DNA of 64,000 nt from Mugil cephalus (taxonomy: Eukaryota; Chordata; Actinopteri; Mugiliformes; Mugilidae): assembly GCF_022458985.1 (NCBI RefSeq), contig NC_061785.1, positions 2,039,816-2,103,815 of the forward strand, in the 5' to 3' direction. Numbering within the stretch: position 1 is the stretch's first letter; each line of letters opens with the position of its first letter. Of this stretch, positions 36,703-48,502 are shown one piece after another. The position numbers and the translations under genes were made by a program. The notes below the pieces were generated by a model. It was given only the letters and a program-made list of their open reading frames with translations. It made no database searches and was not told the DNA's origin.

Positions 36703-39578
36703 ATGGGTACGTGCTTTTAGTCCTTAATAAATGTAATAATAATATAATAAAGTCATTTTATTTGTCATTATTTACATAATCTCACACACAAAAAAACAGC
36801 TGAGAGTGTAAATGCAATAATAATATTAACTCCTGATTTAGTTCAGAGGGACTTTATAAAACACACTGTTCTCTGTTTTATTTATGTTTTATTTTTTCAG
36901 AAAATAGTTTATTTTAACGTTAGAGGCCTTCAGGATAGATTTAAAAGCAATGTTCCTCTTTTTACTCTCTTTTAAATATGTAAAGTTTATGGTCACAATG
37001 AGACGACACATGAAAAAAAAAAGTCTGCTCAAGTTTATTCAAAGTGAAATATTTCACAAGAAAAATACAAATATTTAATTATAGGACGTTAATGATGCTA
37101 CAAATGATTTGCCACAACTTATGTGAGTGAGAAATTCTCTTTAACCTCAAAGGCAACTTATATCTGAAGTTATCTGATAATAAGATGATGTCAATACATT
37201 TACTAATAATAATTAAACTAATAAACTGTTGATATGATACATGTTTAAGGAGGAATAATGCACAAGTTTCCATTTTATCTTTCTAGTCTGTGATTATTTC
37301 ATATTCTTGTTATTTTAGAATTTATTTTATTTTATTCTCACTTATACAAGTTTTTTATTATTTTATTATTTTAAAATAAAAATGATGTAGTTCACACACA
37401 GTCTGTTTTGTAGGATATTTAATGCAACTATTTAAATCCATAATGAGCATTTATCCCTTTAAAAACTGCATTTTTACTAAAACAGTCTCAATGAAATATA
37501 CACAAAATAACCTGCAGTTCAGATTCTATTTCAGCAAGTTTCATTATACGTGTCTAAACAAACTTTAAGAAATATGAAAAACTAAAAAGAAAAGAAAAGA
37601 AAGAAAGAAAGAAATGTCTGCTGTCAGTTCTTCCAGGTGTATATATGTTTATATATCTGTCAGGATGTTTAAGGGACATTCAGCCAGAACCACGGTAATA
37701 ATAATGTGGTAATAATAGTAATAATGTAAATGTGAAGGTGCAGTCTGGGAATGTTCATGTTTTCCACAGATATATTATAAAATAATGCTTCATACGACTA
37801 AACAGAAATCATGTTTCAACTTTTCACAACTCGTAAACAGCTTGAGAGACGCCTCCTTTCATCCTTTCACCTTTGAACGTCATGTAATTGATGCTTCATT
37901 AGGATTTAAAGTCCTTTAGTGACGTGACTCTAGTTTCTCTAAGTTAAACACATATTTTAATCTACACACGTTTATTTAGTTTGTTATTTGGACATTTAAG
38001 TTTGACTTGTTTCTGGAGAATCTGAAACCTTTTTGTTTTGAGGTGTTTAGATGAAAGTGACGTCTCCACGTTTCGCTGTTGTTTCCCTGTTGTTTCCCTG
38101 TTGTTTCCGTGTTGTTTCCCTGTTGTTTCCGTGTTGTTTCCCTGTTGTTTCCCTGTTGTTTCCCTGTTGTTTCGCTGTTGTTTCCTGTTGTTTCCCTGTT
38201 GTTTCCCTGTTGTTTCCCTGTTGTTTCCCTGTTGTTTCGCTGTTGTTTCCCTGTTGTTTCCCTGTTGTTTCTGTGTTGTTTCCCTGTTGTTTCCATGTTG
38301 TTTCTGTGTTGTTTCCCTGTTGTTTCCCTGTTGTTTCGCTGTTGTTTCCTGTTGTTTCCCTGTTGTTTCCCTGCAGACGTCCAGCATCTCCCTGTGATCA
38401 AGGACGAGTTTCCCGTCCACATAAAGGAGGAAGAGGAGGACGTGTGGACCGGTCAGCGAGGAGAACATCTCACCGCTGCCGGCGTGAAGAGTGAAGATGA
38501 CGAGGATAAACCTCAGGTTTTACTCCATCAAAGCCAAACTGAAGCCAGAAGCGAAGCCAGCAGCTCGCTTCAACCGGCGAAAACCGAGCGTGAAGACGTC
38601 GACTGTGGAGGAACCGGAACAACCAGGAACCCAGATCCAGACGTACGAGCAGATACCGACAGAGACGCTTCAGACTCTTCTGACACCGACGCCACCGATG
38701 ACGACGACGACTGGGACGAAGCTCTGTCAGATTCTGCGTCTGAAAGCGAAGAGAGCGACGACGACTGGAAGGACACGGGGATAACGCGGAACTCAAGAAA
38801 ACCTTCCTCCAGCTCCTCGGTTGATAAGAAACGTTCGAGGCGAAACGTCGACGCAAAGAAGGGAGCTCACGCACAAGAGCAGCCGTTTCACTGTGACGAT
38901 TGCGGTAAAAGATTCAAGCAGAAGACGCAGTTCGTCACGCACTTGGCGGCGCACACGGGAGAGAAACCGTACGGCTGCGACGAGTGCGGGAAAAGATTCT
39001 GTACCTCGTATTACCTGAAGCTGCACAAGGCGTCGCACAAGGAGGAGAGACCGTACGGCTGCAGCGAGTGCGGGAAGAAGTTCAACACGCAGTCGGTTCT
39101 GAACATGCACATGACGATTCACACGGGAGAAAAACCTTTCAGCTGCAGCAGCTGTGGCAGGAAGTTCAGACTGAAAGGTGACCTGACGTTACACATGATC
39201 ACACACTCAGGGATCAAACCGTTCGGCTGTGGCGACTGTGGCGCCAGGTTCAGCCGACAGAGCAGCCTGCAGAGACACGCCCGGCTTCACGCCGGAGAGG
39301 ACGGCAAAAGGTTCGTCTGCGACGACTGCGGGAGGAAGTTTTACCGGAACTCGCACCTGAAGAGGCACGTGGTGCTTCACAAAGCGGCGCCAAGAGTCGA
39401 CACGGGAAAGAGGCCGTTCTCCTGCGACGACTGTGGGAAAAAGTTCAAGCGGAAGACGCATCTCAACGCGCACACGGCGCTTCACTCGGGAGAGAAACCG
39501 TTCGGCTGCACGGTTTGTGACGCAAAGTTTTCCCGACCGGACAGTCTGAGGAGACACGCGAAAATCCACGCGGAGTAG
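36703..39578 (+). CDS. C2H2 zinc-finger protein, eight fingers, 401 aa
   Basis: Exon 1 contributes only ATG G (36703-36706, donor GTACGT). Exon 2 is 38377-39578 after a CCCTGCAG acceptor, giving MDVQHLPVIKDEFPVHIKEEEEDVW..., the N-terminus usual for fish multi-finger ZNF genes. Residues 1-170 are acidic and Ser/Asp-rich, with no KRAB, SCAN or BTB domain seen. Eight C2H2 fingers follow (about 172-400): FHCDDC, YGCDEC, YGCSEC, FSCSSC, FGCGDC, FVCDDC, FSCDDC and FGCTVC, each with the paired histidines. HTGEKP-type linkers occur after fingers 1, 3 and 7; others are altered, and a longer linker (HKAAPRVDTGKRP) separates fingers 6 and 7. It is a likely nuclear DNA-binding regulator; target and orthology are unknown. 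AATAAA at 39601-39606 is a likely poly(A) signal. The frame stays open through the upstream repeat, so a longer start at 38079 is a false extension. Confidence 0.88.
38078..38372 (+). repeat. 11-bp minisatellite TTTCCCTGTTG at the zinc-finger gene acceptor
   Basis: About 26 copies of TTTCCCTGTTG, with TTTCGCTGTTG, TTTCCGTGTTG and 10-bp variants, run into the acceptor CCCTGCAG. The unit is pyrimidine-rich, so it supplies the polypyrimidine tract. It lacks stops, giving long false frames on both strands. Confidence 0.97.
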
Positions 39579-39600
39579 AAGCTAATGTGGTGAACGACAG

Positions 39601-39606
39601 AATAAA
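39601..39606 (+). terminator. Poly(A) signal of the zinc-finger gene
   Basis: AATAAA lies 23 bases after the stop codon of the zinc-finger frame. This is close but usable; a second AATAAA-like run occurs near 39858. Confidence 0.5.
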
Positions 39607-39999
39607 CACCAAACAGCTGCAGCTTTTTTTTATCGTCTCGCTTTATTGTGCTTCATTTTCATATTATATTTGCAGCCACGAGAACTTTTAGCTTTGACTG
39701 AAGTCTTCCCAGTTTATTTAAAAGTCAACTATCGATTGATTTCACAGGATTATCATGATGTTTATGTCGTCTGATGTGTACAGCATTTAAATTGGTTTTT
39801 AAAATGAATGCTTCACTACTTGGCCATCAAGTCATGACCAGTGTTACGTTCACAGACAATAAAGTATAATAATGTCAATAAATTTATTATTTTTAAAAAC
39901 ATCTTTTGTACAAGTTGTTGTTTTTTTTTGTCCCACAAAAATGAGAAATTCTAATTATCAGACAGACGTGTTTAATTTGGGCGAGTTATTTTGTATTTG

Positions 40000-40195
40000 C
40001 TAACAGCTACTCCACCTAGCTTCCCGGCTAATAGCTCTTCATAGTCTCCCAGCTAATAGTAGGTACTCCTAGCATCCAAGCCTCCTGGCTAATAGTAGCT
40101 ACTCCTAGCCTCCAAGCTAATAGTAACGCTCCATAGCCTCCCAGTTAATAGTAGCTTCTCCTAGCTTCCTAGCCTCTCAGCTAGCAGTACCTTTT
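40000..40195. repeat. Degenerate GCTAATAGTAGCTACTCC repeat
   Basis: About six degenerate copies of a roughly 30-bp unit (AGCTAATAGTAGCTACTCCTAGCCTCC). It resembles in motif content, but not in length, the 34-bp arrays at 45.6 and 51.6 kb. Confidence 0.7.
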
Positions 40196-40412
40196 CCTAA
40201 CTTCTTTGCTTTTTTTCCTCTTTTGAATAATGAATACCGACTACTGCCACCTGCTGTTATAAAGAGTTATTTCCTCTCAGGTGCAGAGTTTATGTACGAG
40301 CTGTCTCTAGTCTCTGTGGTGCATTCAAGTGCAACTTTCTGGGCGACTGCATTTAAACCTCTTTGATTCTGGTGGCGTCTCTTTGGCGTCGCTGCTCTGG
40401 CCGTTAGCTGCA

Positions 40413-40475
40413 GTATCTACGGTGAAGCACGGCGGTGGCAGCATCATGTTACGGGGCTGTTCTCCAGCAGCTTTT
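40413..40475 (+). mobile_element. Tc1/mariner transposase relic
   Basis: Translates to VSTVKHGGGSIMLRGCSPAAF, matching the conserved KHGGGSIMxWGC block of Tc1-like transposases. The frame does not continue as transposase on either side, so this is a short decayed fragment. Confidence 0.6.
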
Positions 40476-41242
40476 GTGTACGAATGATGCGTGAACTGGA
40501 AAGTTTGATGTGTGTGAAGATCTACTGAAGCTGTAGCGACACCAAGGATGGATTTGACTGGAAGAAACAAAATCTCCTTATTTATTTTCCTGTTTTTATG
40601 CTTTATTGTTTTTTTTCCCTCGTCCTGTAGAGAGGACAAAAGCTCCGTCACACATCTGTGCAGATGTGACGGCGGCGCTGAAACATCCGACCGCTCCTCG
40701 TCCCTCTGCCGCCTTTAAACACCTCCTCTAACCTCTGACCATGAAGAGGGCAGCAAAATAAAACAAGCACTGAACAACTGGTGATAGATGAAGGACAGCG
40801 AGGGAAAAGTTGGAAAAAAAAAAAAAAAACGGCTTAAAAAGACAAATATAAACACACATGGTACAATAGTGTCGCATTTGAGACAGAAACAGCAAATAAC
40901 ACACAACATATATGAATCAAATATGGTACAAATACGAAGAGACGCTGATGTTGGAACAAGCTTGAATGGAAGTGCGACGTGTTTGGATAATTTGAGACCC
41001 AGGATTTGGAGACGGAGGGAGAAGAAGACGAGCTGGTGTCGTCTCTCTACAGAAGTCAGGGCTTTAGTTTTTTTGTTTTTTTTCACTTCTTCGGTGTGGA
41101 TGGAGAAGCCTCCGCGACGGCGTCAGGATGCACCGAAGCACGCGCAGTGGGAACCCACCCACTCCACGGGTTCGTCACTTAAACTCAACGTGAGGCTGCC
41201 TTGCTTGCGTAGGTTTCTGGTTTGGTTTCGTGAAGAGAACAG

Positions 41243-41277
41243 AGGAAGAAGAAGAAGAAGAAGAAGAAGAAGAAGAA
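41243..41277. repeat. GAA microsatellite
   Basis: (GAA)n run just downstream of pde6g on the transcribed strand. Confidence 0.95.
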
Positions 41278-41587
41278 CAGAGCGTGAGAGGAAAGAGAAG
41301 AGAGCGGCTTATTTATTCATGTTTTTCTTTGAGGGAGCGACGGAGCGGATCCTAAGTACGAGCAGATGTTTGTGTGTGAGAGCGACAGAATCAGAATCCA
41401 GAGATAGAAAAACAGAAAGTTTTTTTTTTTTTTGTAGAATTCTTTTTTCTCTTTTTCCATTTTTTTTTTTAGTGTTTGTTACAGTTTGTTTCGGAGTAGT
41501 TCCACGTGAAGCCTGAGGCAGACGGTTTGAAGAGCAGCATGGGCCTTTAAATCCTCGGAGGAGGTGGGAGGAGGAGATGCAGGAGGC

Positions 41588-42024
41588 TCAGATGATGCCG
41601 TACTGAGCCAGCTCGTGCAGCTCCAGGTGGTTGAAGGCCTCCCAGGGGCAGATGACGGTGATGTCTGCAAAAACAGAGAGAAGACGAGGGATGTTGAATT
41701 CGTTCGGGCGCCGAACGGGTGAAAAACGCGTAAAAGCCGGGAAACGTGAGCTCACCTGTGCCTAAGCCCTCCATCCCAGGGATGTCGTCTCCAAAGCTGC
41801 AAAGAGAAGAAACCGTTACACACCAGAACGTCTAGAAGCTGCAGAGTAAAGAAAAGGATGCGCGGTTTGGAGGCGTACCCCTGGATGCCTTTCTTCGGGG
41901 GCTTGCTCTTGAACTGGCGGGTCTGCCTCTGCTTGAACTTGGGGGGCCCCTTGCGTGGGGTGGCGGGGCCGCCGGTGACGCGGGTGGCCGACTTGATCTC
42001 GGGTTTGGGCGGCTCGAGGTTCAT
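41588..42024 (-). CDS. pde6g: Rod cGMP phosphodiesterase inhibitory gamma subunit, complete, 87 aa
   Basis: PDE6G holds the rod PDE6 catalytic dimer inactive until transducin binds it in phototransduction. Coding exons 42024-41879, 41796-41756 and 41664-41588 sum to 264 nt: 87 residues and a TGA, the exact family length. [25 protein letters not shown] starts the protein; the basic [21 protein letters not shown] segment (residues 26-46) binds PDE6 catalytic and transducin subunits; the C-terminus [24 protein letters not shown] blocks the catalytic pocket. The match to mammalian PDE6G is nearly complete. The first coding exon starts at acceptor 42091; a 5' UTR exon lies at about 43419-43515 after a 1.3-kb intron. 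The cone paralog pde6h is less likely, given the N-terminal sequence and the nploc4-oxld1 context. Confidence 0.97.
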
Positions 42025-43418
42025 GTTGGGCGCGAGTGCGGAGCGTTGGCCTCAGAGACGCCTCTCTGGAGCGCAGTCGTCGTGGTGAAACCTGGAGACG
42101 GAAGCGTTTTGATTTAAGAACGAAGCTCCCGTCACCTCTGTCTGACATTACAGCCTCTAATCCTCTTACCGACGCTTCCAGCTCCAGATTTATGCTCTGT
42201 GTATTTCTGTGGAACCGTGGACTGAGAGGATGACCCAGTTTTCCCCCGTAATCCCCAGGTCGAGTTAATAAGAGCTGCACCTTCTCACTTTCAATCAATC
42301 AGTTCGTGCAGATAATCTCGTTAAAGCAAGGACGACGCACCAGAAACGCTGAGCTACGCACCCAGAGTCTAAACGATCAATCCTCTCAGAGCGTCCCAGG
42401 ACAAATGACGACCTCCTCCCCACGACGTGGAAACGCACCACAGAAGAAGAAGAAAATAAAACTTTGATGCTGCGTTTCCTGATTTAAATCTGCAACTTTT
42501 TTAGGACGTTTTGTTTCTGGCAGCGAGTTACTAGTTTACAAGCTGGTGAAAATATCCATGAAGCCACTGAATCAAACTCATATTATTATAAATATTAATC
42601 AGATGTTTGTTCACACTAACTCATTTACTTCCACTTGTCTGAGGCCAGAAGCATTTAGCACAAAACTGAAGACAAAATCTATTTTCTCGTGTTTAATCTC
42701 GTGTTTAAAATCCCGCTGGTATTTTATCATGAGATTAAACACATCCAGCGTATAAATAAATAAATAATAAATAAATCCCTCTTGTCTCTAAACCTTAAGT
42801 AACAAATCATTTCAGAAGCAGAGATACTGTGTAAAACACAACAGCTACATTAAGTGAATGTTCCCTTTAACTCCAACAGTCGTGGCAGTTTTGTTTATTT
42901 TTAATATTTCTTGTCTGTGTTTGATGTTTATTTAACTCATGAAATCTAGAGGCTGCTGCACTTTCACATTCTTTAATCAGACACAACTATTGCCATAAAT
43001 AAAAGTGGTGATATCAGACCGTTGAACCTGGACTCTACAAAAGAGGATTAAACCGCGATGTTACAACGTCAGCACAAATACTGGCACCACAAGCAGAATG
43101 GATGAAAATTTAAATCTCCTCCTCTCTAAGTAAAACAAGTGATGAATTTCTGTCGAGACGTGAGTTGAATTTAAATAGTTCACACAAACACAAATGAACC
43201 ATTAGTCGGCAAAATGAGAAATAAAGGCAGAAACAAAAACACTGACTTTAAAAGACTAATTTAATTTGCTATAGCTGAATTAAGCTGATATAAATAACGT
43301 GACCTGATATTAGTGACTAATACGTCTTAGCGTTCTGAACTTCCTTCAGCTTGAGTTTCCTCACATCTTTAAGTTTTATTTCTAAGCTGCACTGACTCCA
43401 AACTGTTGGTCTACTCAC

Positions 43419-43515
43419 CGGCTGATTGGGTGAAGAACAGCCAGACGAGCGGGTGTGAACGCAGCACTGGTCGGTCTAGCAGATGAGTGGACTTCTATGC
43501 TAGGCTTTGCTGTGA
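43419..43515 (-). other. pde6g: Probable 5' UTR exon of pde6g
   Basis: A GTGAGT donor (plus 43413-43418) ends a short exon without an ATG that starts a useful frame. Its 5' end is placed about 30 bp downstream of the TATA box at 43541-43546. The spliced product joins the acceptor at 42092-42093. Confidence 0.55.
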
Positions 43516-43540
43516 GGGCCAGCGGGGGCTGAGGGCCCCT

Positions 43541-43573
43541 CTTATACGCTGCACGAGTCCTGCAGGAGATTAG
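43541..43573 (-). promoter_or_regulatory. pde6g: pde6g core promoter: TATA box and CRX/OTX-like site
   Basis: The minus strand carries TATAAG at 43546-43541 and, about 20 bp upstream, CTAATCT at 43573-43567, a match to the (C/T)TAATC(C/T) element bound by CRX/OTX homeoproteins in photoreceptor promoters. Spacing and gene identity agree. Binding is inferred. Confidence 0.5.
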
Positions 43574-43579
43574 GAAGAC

Positions 43580-45625
43580 GCCGCCTCCCTGCGCCGGCGT
43601 CAGCGCCTCACACGTTTCAGATAAAGTAACCGAGCAGTTCATACACATGGCACATATACAAACATGTGACATTTACCCACATGAAAACATCCAGCACATA
43701 TAATATATATCCACCACCGTCACCGTACAAGCTGCACAAAAACAGCTGCAGACGGTCACAGGGTCAGCGCTCGTCTCTGGAAGGTGGTTTTTTGTTCTCA
43801 GCTCTGAAGTAGCAGTAAGGACAGTCAACGTAAATCATCCCACAAGAACCATCACAACCGTTTAGGATGACGTCTGGGACTTCTGCTGCTCTCCTGTCCA
43901 TCGCCACATTAAGCCACAGAGAAAAGGGTTTCACTGGCCTCATCAGGTCTTTGCTGGAGCAGGATCAGTTCCCAGCGGAGAGACACCAGACCAGTGCTCA
44001 TCAGGAGAAACTACACAAACGTTTAGACTCATAAACAGTAGCTTTACCTGAGGAAATGCATTCTGGGAAATCTGACTCCTCCACCCTCCAGGCAGGTCCT
44101 CGATGAAACGGGACGGAGGACGAGAGGACACCGGGGCGTCTGGACCAGGATTTACATCGTTTTATTATTACATTTATTCAGTGTTTATCTCCGTCAGATC
44201 CTCCGTCCAATGAGGATTATTTACCTGGTGATGCTGTGATTAAAGTGGATGTTCTGCTTCATTAACAGGTTTATTATTCAGGTTTAACAACATCCCGATG
44301 CACAGAACCTAGAACCTGAGCCGGTTCTGACTGGAAACTGAAATAAAATAACTTCTTATGAGTGTTTCTTATATTTTAAATGCAACATTTGCGTGTTTTT
44401 GCAGAGTGATGCCAGTTCCTGATCCTACATTTCATAAAGTCTAATTTAACCTTTAACTGGAACCATTTAATGTTTGAGCTTCAGTTTGTAGACGTCTGGA
44501 AAACGTCTTCAACCTGAGAATAGAACCAGCAGCTGCATGTGTGCGATATTTGTGTGATGGTTTTGGTTCATTCTCACACTGTAAAGTTTAATCATATTAT
44601 TGGCGCGTTGTAATTTTAATTAATTTTTAAGTATTTATGTAGATAAACATTACATTACATTAGGAGCACGTTACACACTGGGTTTGTGTCTAGTGTTTGT
44701 GTGTTTTGTGCGACGCTCGTAGCATGGTGAACTTAGAATTACTAAAATACATATATATATATATATTATACTTTAGGTATACTTGTAAGTTTGCTTAGCT
44801 TGTTACTTGTAGCATATTATATATATATACTTGAAATATACTTGTTAAAGTATTTCTAAACACATATTATGTGTACACTAGACTGCAGCGTATTTACAAT
44901 ATCACAACACACACATCTACAAATACCTGCTTAAGTCATTAAAGATGTGAATTACTACCTAGTACTGCAACTACTACTGTAAAACTGTAACTCTAAACGT
45001 TTAAACTCTGTTTGATTTGATCTTGAACGTGTGCGTTTATATCAGGTAATATCTCAAAGTAAATGTGTTCAGGTAACACAAGTAAACTTCATGTAAACTG
45101 CCTCAGTTTTACTATAAAATTACTTGTAGTAAACTTGAATAAACTACTTTTTGCTCATTGTCCATAAACTTAATAAAGTATTGAAATAAAGGAGACGCCA
45201 GAATTCTGCAGAGTCATGAATTATTTCATTTCTTAATATTTGTGATGCGTCTCTTCCAGAAACGTCTCCAGGAACCTCGAGTCTAATTAAACCAGAGGCC
45301 TGAGGAGGAATGTGTCGCTGCAGATTATGGATGCGACGGGAAGATTCCCTGTTATGCAACGGTCTCACCACCTGCCTCCAATCCTCCTGATAATGATCAT
45401 ATGAGTCTAATAATCTGCAGCAGGGAGGCATCATCCAACCTGAGGCCGAGGAAAAGAAACAGAGTTCAGCACCTTCACATGCTTAATATCTGATTATTGA
45501 TTAATGCTTAAATATCAGGTCATTAAATGTACAACAGAATAAAATAAAAAAAATAAACTATAAGTAGCACAAACAACACGTTAAGTTTGAGAAGAGGTTG
45601 AATGACAACCTGCAGAGATGGACAA
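43580..45625. other. Gene-free stretch upstream of pde6g
   Basis: Unique and mildly repetitive DNA. A segment at 43880-43920 (CTGTCCATCGCCACATTAAGCC) resembles one at 56953-56975, suggesting an old interspersed repeat. TA-rich motifs occur at 44750-44860. No exon is visible. Confidence 0.5.
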
Positions 45626-45628
45626 CAG

Positions 45629-46488
45629 CTGTAGCCTAGTCTACTGCTAACTAAACCGCTAACTTTAGCTTATTCTACTGCTAATTAAACAGCTAACTGT
45701 AGCTTATTCTACTGCTAATTAAACAGCTAACTGTAGCTTATTCTACTGCTAACTAACCCGTTAACTGTAGCTTATTCTACTACTAACTAACCCGTTAACT
45801 GTAGCTTATTCTACTGCTAACTAAACCGCTAACTGTAGCTTATTCTACTGCTAACTAAACCGCTAACTGTAGCTTATTCTACTGCTAACTAAACCGCTAA
45901 CTGTAGCTTACTCTACTGCTAATTAAACCGCTAACTGTAGCTTATTCTACTGCTAATTAAACCGCTAACTGTAGCTTATTCTACTGCTAACTGTAGCTTA
46001 TTCTACTGCTAATTAAACCGCTAACTGTAGCTTTTTCTACTGCTAATTAAACCGCTAACTGTAGCTTATTCTACTGCTAACTAAACCGCTAACTGTAGCT
46101 TATTCTACTGCTAACTAAACCGCTAACTGTAGCTTATTCTACTGCTAACTAAACCGCTAACTGTAGCTTACTCTACTGCTAATTAAACCGCTAACTGTAG
46201 CTTATTCTACTGCTAATTAAACCGCTAACTGTAGCTTATTCTACTGCTAACTGTAGCTTATTCTACTGCTAATTAAACCGCTAACTGTAGCTTATTCTAC
46301 TGCTAACTAAACCGCTAACTGTAGCTTATTCTACTGCTAACTAAACCGCTAACTGTAGCTTACTCTACTGCTAATTAAACCGCTAACTGTAGCTTATTCT
46401 ACTGCTAATTAAACCGCTAACTGTAGCTTATTCTACTGCTAACTAAACCGCTAACTGTAGATTATTCTACTGCTAATTAAACCGCCAA
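45629..46488 (+). repeat. 34-bp minisatellite, array A
   Basis: About 25 copies of GCTAACTGTAGCTTATTCTACTGCTAATTAAACC. Variants include CTAACTAAACC and a shortened unit (CTGCTAACTGTAGC) at about 45988 and 46248. Variant positions recur 260 bp apart (45901/46161 and 45961/46221), showing a higher-order duplication. Its reverse complement matches array B near 52 kb at about 31 of 34 positions. Confidence 0.95.
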
Positions 46489-46899
46489 CTGAGAACCATC
46501 AATCAACAGATCAGAAGCCAGCAGAGAAATGCTTTTTACTATTATTATTTTAATGCAAATACAAAAAGGAAAATCCCCAAATAAATATAATCAGTGATAT
46601 AAAATATTAAATTACGTTCTGTGGAATCATGGTGCACGTTTTACACCAATGTCCTGATGCAGAGTGACTGCAGCCTTCAGGCGTTTCCATGGCGTCAGAG
46701 TCACAGGGTTCAGGGTTGTGAGTGAAAGGCCTCCATCATAATCCAAAGCATAACCCAGACCCAGTCATCAGGACCGGTCCCTAAAACCAGCCGAGTGCTG
46801 AGTCCGTCAGAGAGATCGGACTGAACGTGTCCTGCTTGTTCTCTGACATGTTCATCAGGTCTTTACTGGACTAATTCATGTTCACCTCATCTCTGAAAC

Positions 46900-47095
46900 A
46901 CTGGTTTCACTTCACTTACACTTGTACATATTGTTATATATATATATTTCCTATGTTTTTTATATTTGCTTACGTATCCTTATTGTCTCCTATTTATTCT
47001 GATTGCTCTTTGTAAAACTATCACACGTTGGGTTGTAGCTGCTGTAACGAAAAGTAATTTCCTCCTGGGATCAATAAAGTGATTCTGATTCTTTT
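46900..47095 (+). mobile_element. LINE 3' tail
   Basis: Ends in CTCCTGGGATCAATAAAGTGATTCTGATTC, the tail shared by many fish non-LTR retrotransposons. It is preceded by AT-rich sequence and no coding frame. A weaker similar tail, GGGGATCAATAAAGTA, is at 7158-7173 in an rnf213 intron. Confidence 0.5.
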
Positions 47096-47528
47096 GACAT
47101 AAATCATAAACTGGACCTCGACATATTTAACCTCTTCTCATTCTTATCATTCCAGCTTTAAGCTCATTTTAAATTGTGGTTATTTTAACATAATTGTGGT
47201 TATTTTAACATAATAAACAGTAAAAACTGAGAGAGCACGTGCAGCATGAGTAGTTAAATAAGGTGCAGTAATTTAATGCGCGAGCGGCGCCACCTGGTGT
47301 CAATCACACAAACTCAGAAGATTGTCATTTAGTTTTGACCGATCACTGTGGAAAACAACAACGACAGGAAAACAAAGTGATTTAAACTGAACAGAAAGAG
47401 CATTTATTTAAACATTTCAAGCACATTATTTAAATAAACTCTTAAATACAGAAACGGATCTGACAGGCGAATAAATTGTGCGTTTTCAGTTCAAACTTCA
47501 AATGTGCAAATGTGCAGTAAAGAAAAGT

Positions 47529-47555
47529 GATGAATGAATGAATGAATGAATGAAT
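47529..47555. repeat. GAAT tetranucleotide repeat
   Basis: (GAAT)n of about seven copies downstream of oxld1 on the transcribed strand. Confidence 0.9.
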
Positions 47556-48370
47556 CTGGTCCTGGACGTGATATATATTATTCATAAAACAAACACCTGT
47601 TGCACCACATATGTGTAACTGGGATGGATGGATGCTGAGTTTTTTTGTTTTTTAAATGTTTGCACGCTGGGAGAGAGAGGCAGGTGTCCAGGTCAGTGTC
47701 CAGGTACCTGAAGGACTCAGACCCTGGTTTAATTGGTTGGTTTAAACTGTAGGTACTGACTCTCTGTTTAGGAGACATTTAACTCCAGGGAGAGCGGGTT
47801 AAATGTCTGGGTTCCAGGTTTCAGACTGGATTGGCATATTTAAAAAGGTTCAGTCCCTCACTGTCACAGGTGAAGAGATAAAAAGAGATAAAAGGGATAA
47901 AACACAACATCTGTGTTTATCGTCAGCTTGTCTGATTTAAAACCATTAAGAAGGACCAGTTGTGGCGTCTCTTTTTAAAAAGGTCCTGATCCATAACCAG
48001 TGAGGGATGAACATGAAGGTCTACAAGGCCAAACAGCAGCGTATCTATGCGCCACATCTGGCAGCTCGCATCAGCTTCCTAAAATACTCTCCACATGTTA
48101 ACACAGTGTGAACCACAGCAGCAAAGGTCTAAAGAGAAGGAGGAACAACGACTGGTGAACGTGTGACGTTCTACTGCCACGAATCCTTCACGTCTTCCTT
48201 CGGAGTCTGATCTCCATCTTCAGGTAGGCTTTAAGATTCTCATCCAGGACGTTCTCCTCGATGGCGGCGAGCGCTCGGTCTCCCCCGTCCTGGTAGAACG
48301 CCAGCAGCTGCTCCGCATGTTCGATCCACACACAGTTGTGGCAGCCGCTCATGCAGCAGTGGGTGGGGGC

Positions 48371-48502
48371 CGGCGGGGGCCCCTGATCCGGGGACCACGG
48401 CGGGGGCCCCTGATCCGGGGACCAGGCGGGGGCCCCTGATGCGGGGACCAGGGCGGGGGCCCCTGATCCGGGGACCACGGCGGGGGCCCCTGATCCGGGG
48501 AC
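48371..48502 (-). repeat. oxld1: 27-bp coding minisatellite in oxld1
   Basis: Four to five copies of a GC-rich 27-bp unit (on plus: CCACGGCGGGGG, then CCCCTGATCCGGGGA). The copy starting near 48422 is 26 bp (CCAGGCGG against CCAGGGCGG) and carries a second change, GATGCGG. In frame it encodes SPDQGPPPW. Confidence 0.9.

Noticed and set aside
38079-38376. N-terminal extension FPCCFPVVSLLF of the zinc-finger frame, and the reverse-strand NNRETTGKQQ frames
   Set aside because: They are translations of the 11-bp intronic minisatellite; a consensus acceptor at 38376 starts the true exon.
40788-41516. 242-codon plus-strand frame
   Set aside because: Low-complexity K/R/F-rich translation of A-, GAA- and T-rich DNA downstream of pde6g.
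41816-42298. 160-codon minus frame overlapping pde6g
   Set aside because: A shadow frame of the pde6g exon; the 87-aa product in the other frame matches the family end to end.
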